From the NCBI RefSeq assembly GCF_036588685.1, contig NC_086386.1, positions 32,913,883-32,977,882 of the forward strand: DNA of 64,000 nucleotides. The letters are read 5' to 3'. The DNA comes from Mytilus trossulus. Lineage: Eukaryota > Mollusca > Bivalvia > Mytilida > Mytilidae. Every line of letters starts with the position of its first letter. The first letter of the stretch is position 1. The notes beneath the pieces are model-generated. The model worked only from the letters and a program-made list of their open reading frames with translations, did no database searches and was not told the origin of the DNA. Positions 60,100 to 64,000 of this stretch are shown piece by piece. Both the position numbers and the translations under genes were made by a program.

Positions 60100-60285
60100 T
60101 CATCATATGTATATATATATATATATAATATACAACTCGTCTAAACATCAATTCAACAATGTTAAATCTGAAAATTTGCTTTCGCAAATTTTTTGTTCTT
60201 CCCTCGCCGGGATACGAACCCATGCCAGTGAGATATCGTGACACCAAATCACTTGCACTGCAGCCGTCCCGCTAGATATATATAC
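60100..60285 (-). mobile_element. tRNA-derived SINE-like element, copy 3
   Basis: Best preserved copy. On the minus strand AGCGGGACGGCTGCAGTGCA is followed by CACGATATC and the box B GGTTCGTATCCCGGCGAGGG, then TTTGCGAAAGCAAA, GATGTTTAGACGAG and an (AT)n tail at 60110-60130. Confidence 0.6.
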
Positions 60286-60639
60286 TAGTATTTTAATACA
60301 CATCAGTTGTAAATCAATCAATCTCTTAATGCATGATACAAAAAATCAAATAGCATGAATATAAAAATTAACGTGACCTATCGAGTAGACCCTGTCGTGC
60401 CGAATGATTTAACTTATGTTACTGGCGCTGTAAACAGATAATTCAAATTGTAGAATATTTATTACTAATAATACAACAAGCATATGTACAAAATATGTAT
60501 GTGTGGATATTTGATAGGCCGCAGATAACATGTTTAACCAGTTCCAGGGAGACAAACAAACCGATATCCAAAGGATTGAAAAGAGCATACCGGTGACCCT
60601 TTGATAACCTAAGTGTCAAAATATCCCTCCTACGTGCAA

Positions 60640-60815
60640 GAGTGAACTTAACGGAGAATCCCCCTCTGTTTACACAGACCTCGGAAAGCAACAGTCTCTC
60701 CGTGATTTTTTAAATGCAAACAACCTAAATTACGTGTACTGTGTAGATGACACCTCCCTTCTGATACAAGAAATGGAGGGGATTCCTCTTGATGGCAAGA
60801 GTGAACCCTAGGAAA
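60640..60815 (+). other. Open stretch of unknown nature
   Basis: The plus strand reads without stop through TDLGKQQSLRDFLNANNLNY and VYCVDDTSLLIQEMEGIPLD. It has protein-like composition but no recognised domain, and no Met start in a good context. It could belong to a retroelement next to the DIRS-like relic. Confidence 0.2.
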
Positions 60816-60949
60816 TTGTTTGCTACTCTCCACTAAAGAGCTGGTAGGGTATATATATGTGCCAGAGGAGGACAGTTCCAAGTCCGTTTATTGTCTCCCT
60901 GCACCGACGAATGAATGGGGGTCTTACAAATCCCTATTCACCGCCAAAC

Positions 60950-61385
60950 ATTCTCTCCACTCATTTATCTAGTCGGAAAACCTGTAGCAACACCGAGTAC
61001 GAAAGTTACAATGGGAGCCTAAATCTTATTTAAGAAAATGCCAATTCAGAGGCTTTGATAGCTGAATATCTGGAAATATATTGGCATTCGGTCTTCATAA
61101 ATGATCTTACGGCAAAAAATACTCTTTTTCTAGTTATTTCTACTAATTTTGGCCTTAATGTTCCATGCCAATAGGGCCTTGGTAAAATGTCTGACCATAT
61201 TATTCTAATGTCAGTTGCAAAAACCTGTATTCTCAAAATTGAACATTTGATGTTCTCTATTAGCTTTTATTGATTTCATGAATACTAAATCATTTGCACC
61301 TAGATGTATAAATATATAATTTGGGGATGGCCACTTTTAAATTTCACTTTCGAAAGATAAATCTAGTTCTTTCCATTTCATTCCT
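60950..61385 (-). pseudogene. SGNH-hydrolase-like fragment of DIRS-like element
   Basis: Minus-strand frames read YIFIHLGANDL (61286-61320), a GxND-type block III motif, then in another frame DIRIIWSDILPRPYWHG and VFFAVRSFMKTECQYIS (61030-61236). SGNH-like ORFs occur in some DIRS-type elements of aquatic animals, from memory. The frame changes show that it is broken. Confidence 0.45.
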
Positions 61386-61592
61386 GATTTAAGTATCCAT
61401 TTAACTTGTACTCCTATCCTATCGAATTAAGGTTTTCCCACCAGATTGGCTAGCAGCTGTTTTGCCAGCCGAATGGGGAATAGAAGATCACATTATCCAT
61501 GACCTACAAACCAAAAACTATTTAAGGAGTTTGTTAGAACGTTGTTTATTTCAACATGAACATATAAAGAAATTGAAAATTTGAAATTATTT

Positions 61593-62458
61593 TCACCAAG
61601 GAATTCTGATGTAACGCTTAAATGCATCTGACGACCGCCTTCTCCATTTTTTAATAGCTTCGTCATTATTACCACATTTGCTCGCCTCTGTGGCAGCTCC
61701 ATTTCTAAATGAATGCGATTTCAAAAGGTAAGGGTTTCGAATGTTACAAAAATTAACTGACTTCCTTAGCATAGCTGACAGTTGATAACGAGTTTAACTG
61801 GCGGTGAGCCGTCAAAATGCATAAATAAATGATTACAACCTGAAACCGCAGATCGTGCAGCTAAATATTTCCTCAAGGTTAATACAAGGCAAATGCTTGC
61901 GTTATTTTTGTAATTATTTATCACAATAAACGTTGAATAATCTGTCTGATCCGTTTTACTTTTCTTAGTGGTAATTTTTAATTGACAATCTGATACCACC
62001 ACATCCAAAAATTACAGTGACTCGGTACTAGAATCAGATTTATTTTTTGTCGTAATTTCACTTACACGTAACGTAGCGAAAAATGCCAAAATAAATGAAG
62101 ATTTAAATAATAAAGATTCATAAGTAGATGAACAAATACTAGTGAGAACGTCTGTAATCTGTCCTTATAATGGAAATGTTACCGGGGCCCTTTTGTCTCT
62201 CTGTGGGTGATTTCTGTGTAAATCTTCAAGCCTTTTCGATACCACAAAATTCTAACTAGTATTCTCTAAATTACGTGCTATGTGAGAAAAAGAAATGCCA
62301 CTTATATATAATCGAACTGTAGCTGAAGAAAAATGCTTCAAGGAAAAATAAGCGATAAGTTGTACTAACTGTTCAACAGGAACCGGCCATACTTTATCCA
62401 TTGTATATAGAAGTTGGAATGAAGCAATAACAGATTTCCTCTTGAATAACTTTTCCAT
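61593..62458 (-). pseudogene. Tyrosine recombinase of DIRS-like element
   Basis: The N-terminal part (62252-62458) reads VWPVPVEQLVQLIAYFSL and SATVRLYISGISFSH, like the SAM-like domain of DIRS recombinases. The middle (61766-62008) has KTDQTDYSTFIVINNY and LRKYLAARSA. The end (61593-61720) has HSFRNGAATEA, giving the H-x-x-R pair, and AFKRYIR with the nucleophile-position Tyr, then TGA at 61593-61595. The three parts lie in different frames, so the gene is broken. Confidence 0.65.
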
Positions 62459-62559
62459 GTATTTTAGGGTAACGAATCGGAAAAAAAAAGTCTAGCTAAT
62501 TCCTCTATTACAGAATCCATACTTGGTTCGGAATTGGAGTTGGTGTCAGAGATGCATGT

Positions 62560-62809
62560 GGTGCTAGGTTCCGGAAACGGAACAACTGGCAAAGAACAAT
62601 AGCATCAGCTATAGTATTGACCTTACCTGGGACTTGATCTGCTTTCTAACTAAAATCATAACATCCGATGATTTTGATGATTTCTTTTTAATAATAATGT
62701 ACACTGCTCCCTCAATACGAAACAACACCTTTTTATTTCTAAGTTCAGACTCCCACAGAATGATCGCTACCATGACTGGAAATAGTTCTAAAAATGTAAT
62801 ATAAGACAA
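62560..62809 (-). pseudogene. RNase H-like segment of DIRS-like element
   Basis: MSYITFLELFPVMVAIILWE, then KKVLFRIEGAVYIIIKKKSS and DVMILVRKQ, fits the RNase H domain that follows DIRS reverse transcriptases (the LELFPV and INKKSSKS region). It lies between the RT and recombinase parts as expected. Confidence 0.6.
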
Positions 62810-63077
62810 TAAAACGCGCTTATGTACTCAGTTTTAGTTTGTTACCCCGATTTTGTTTTAATCTATCTGGCATAAGAGTAACACCGTTAAAATTTTGCAA
62901 AAATGATTTTCACATCAAAATATCAGCTTTTATGATCGAAGTTATTCTTATACTGTAACGTACGCGCGTGGATTGTTCAAACCGATCGTTGAATCCATTT
63001 ATCTTCTGCAAAAATCTCTCCCCGACGCAACAACACGAGATGCAAAGTTAAATGAACCCAAAAGGGATTGCATTTCT

Positions 63078-63425
63078 CTAAGCGTGACCTTCTTTCATTT
63101 GAAAAAACAAAGATATTGTTTGAGTTAATTCATTTAGCTTATCTGAAGGTAAGCGGAGAGTCATGTCGGAAGTGTCAATTTCTACACCATAGAATGTAAG
63201 TCGAGTCGTGGGAGAGATTGTTTTCTGATCCGCTAAATGAATTCCCAGGTCATTGCAAATAGCCTTGGAAGTATGAAGCAGGTCAGCACATTGACTGATT
63301 CCGCCCCTTCTCAAAAATAAAAAAGTCGTCAAGTTAGTGTACAATGGCGCCCTCATATTTTCTTACAGAAACCGCCCAGTGTAGAAATGACCCAAACTTG
63401 TCAAATAAAGCACAAGTAATTGAGG
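63078..63425 (-). pseudogene. Reverse transcriptase C-terminal part of DIRS-like element
   Basis: The minus strand reads CNDLGIHLADQKTISPTTRL and FYGVEIDTSDMTLRLPSDKL, the end of a DIRS-type RT palm. Upstream, in another frame, DKFGSFLHWAVSVRKYEGAI leads into the LDDF catalytic block, whose tyrosine codon is a TAA stop. The N-terminal two thirds of RT are not found: a dispersed repeat starts at about 63430. Confidence 0.65.
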
Positions 63426-63429
63426 CTCA

Positions 63430-63665
63430 AAAAGGTGGGTTTTTATCATCATTAAATTCTTGATTAAGACAATAACAAACAAAACAAAGGAACAAACAAA
63501 ACCCTCAAAATCAAATGACATTTACATCAGCAGTTATAAATAATAATTAAGAAACAACACGAACTCACCAAAAACCGGGAGTGAAATCAGGTGCTCCGGA
63601 AGCGTTAGCATTTCCTGCACCGTATACGGCACCCGTCGTGTTATTTCTTTGTTCACTTCGGTAAT
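63430..63665 (-). repeat. Dispersed repeat inserted beside the RT fragment
   Basis: AAGAAACAACACGAACTCAC, AAATCAGGTGCTCCGGAAG and CGTATACGGCACCCGTCGTG are the inverted left part of the family at 40225-40425. Confidence 0.6.
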
Positions 63666-64000
63666 GATGAAAGATTATTATAACTGAGGAAGAATATCAG
63701 ATATGATTTCTGACACACTTTTGTCATTATGGCCAATCAGCTCATGATGGCGACAGTAAAATTTCTTGAGTGATGACTTTAATTTGATTGATTCATATCC
63801 CTGTCCAAGCAAATTTTAAGAAAGCAGTATTCCTCGTTCAACAAAATCAACGTACTTTGAGCTAGCTCTAGAGTAACATATTACATATACTCCATATGCT
63901 GGTGCCGCTGGGATGTTGCTACACAGAAATGGAAAGTTGACTATAGAAAAATTAAAATCATCGCGTTTTGGTTTTCAACCTACCATCAGTACTCATTTCG
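63666..64000. other. Right-end sequence
   Basis: Nothing recognised. Confidence 0.35.

Noticed and set aside
60640-60881. Host gene on either strand at 60.6-60.9 kb
   Set aside because: Overlapping open stretches exist on both strands beside a dead retroelement. Neither has a recognised domain or good start context.

Overview
This is an AT-rich, intron-rich, repeat-dense animal window. Short coding exons with GT-AG introns sit among many dispersed repeats of the kind that fill bivalve genomes. I recognise several of these repeat families as typical of mussels, so a Mytilus-like bivalve is the best guess; this rests on recall, not on a search.

The core of the window is a plus-strand tandem array of one small secreted-peptide gene family. 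There are five apparently intact four-exon copies, here called A (712-5248), B (16310-18883), C (23740-27339), D (27882-31289) and E (35969-41294), plus a decayed sixth copy F (42198-45516). Every copy has the same architecture: a 7-codon exon 1, then introns of phase 0, 1 and 1. The products are about 121-131 residues, with a signal peptide, a basic stretch, and 14 cysteines after the signal peptide. The first ten cysteines follow the spacing of the prokineticin/astakine (AVIT, colipase-like) scaffold. The last four lie in a C-terminal extension with conserved Trp and Pro residues. Upstream sequences and exon 2 split the family into {A, C} and {B, D, E, F}.

Behind gene A, a segment of about 2.2 kb carrying its last exon and a 109-bp minisatellite has been duplicated. 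This leaves an orphan terminal exon (7297-7439) and two arrays of about 10 and 20 units; the larger one shows a 763-bp seven-unit higher-order repeat. A one-exon F-box gene (11286-12584, minus strand) lies between A and B.

Dispersed repeats fill the introns and spacers. One family carries a hammerhead-ribozyme-like core on the minus strand and shares a segment with the 109-bp minisatellite. Others are three tRNA-derived SINE-like copies, Penelope-like reverse transcriptase relics, a hAT remnant with a near-perfect 8-bp target duplication, a foldback element with nested palindromes, smaller MITE-like inverted repeats, and a broken DIRS-like tyrosine-recombinase retroelement on the minus strand at the right end (about 60.9-63.4 kb). 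From about 46 kb onward I see no host gene.
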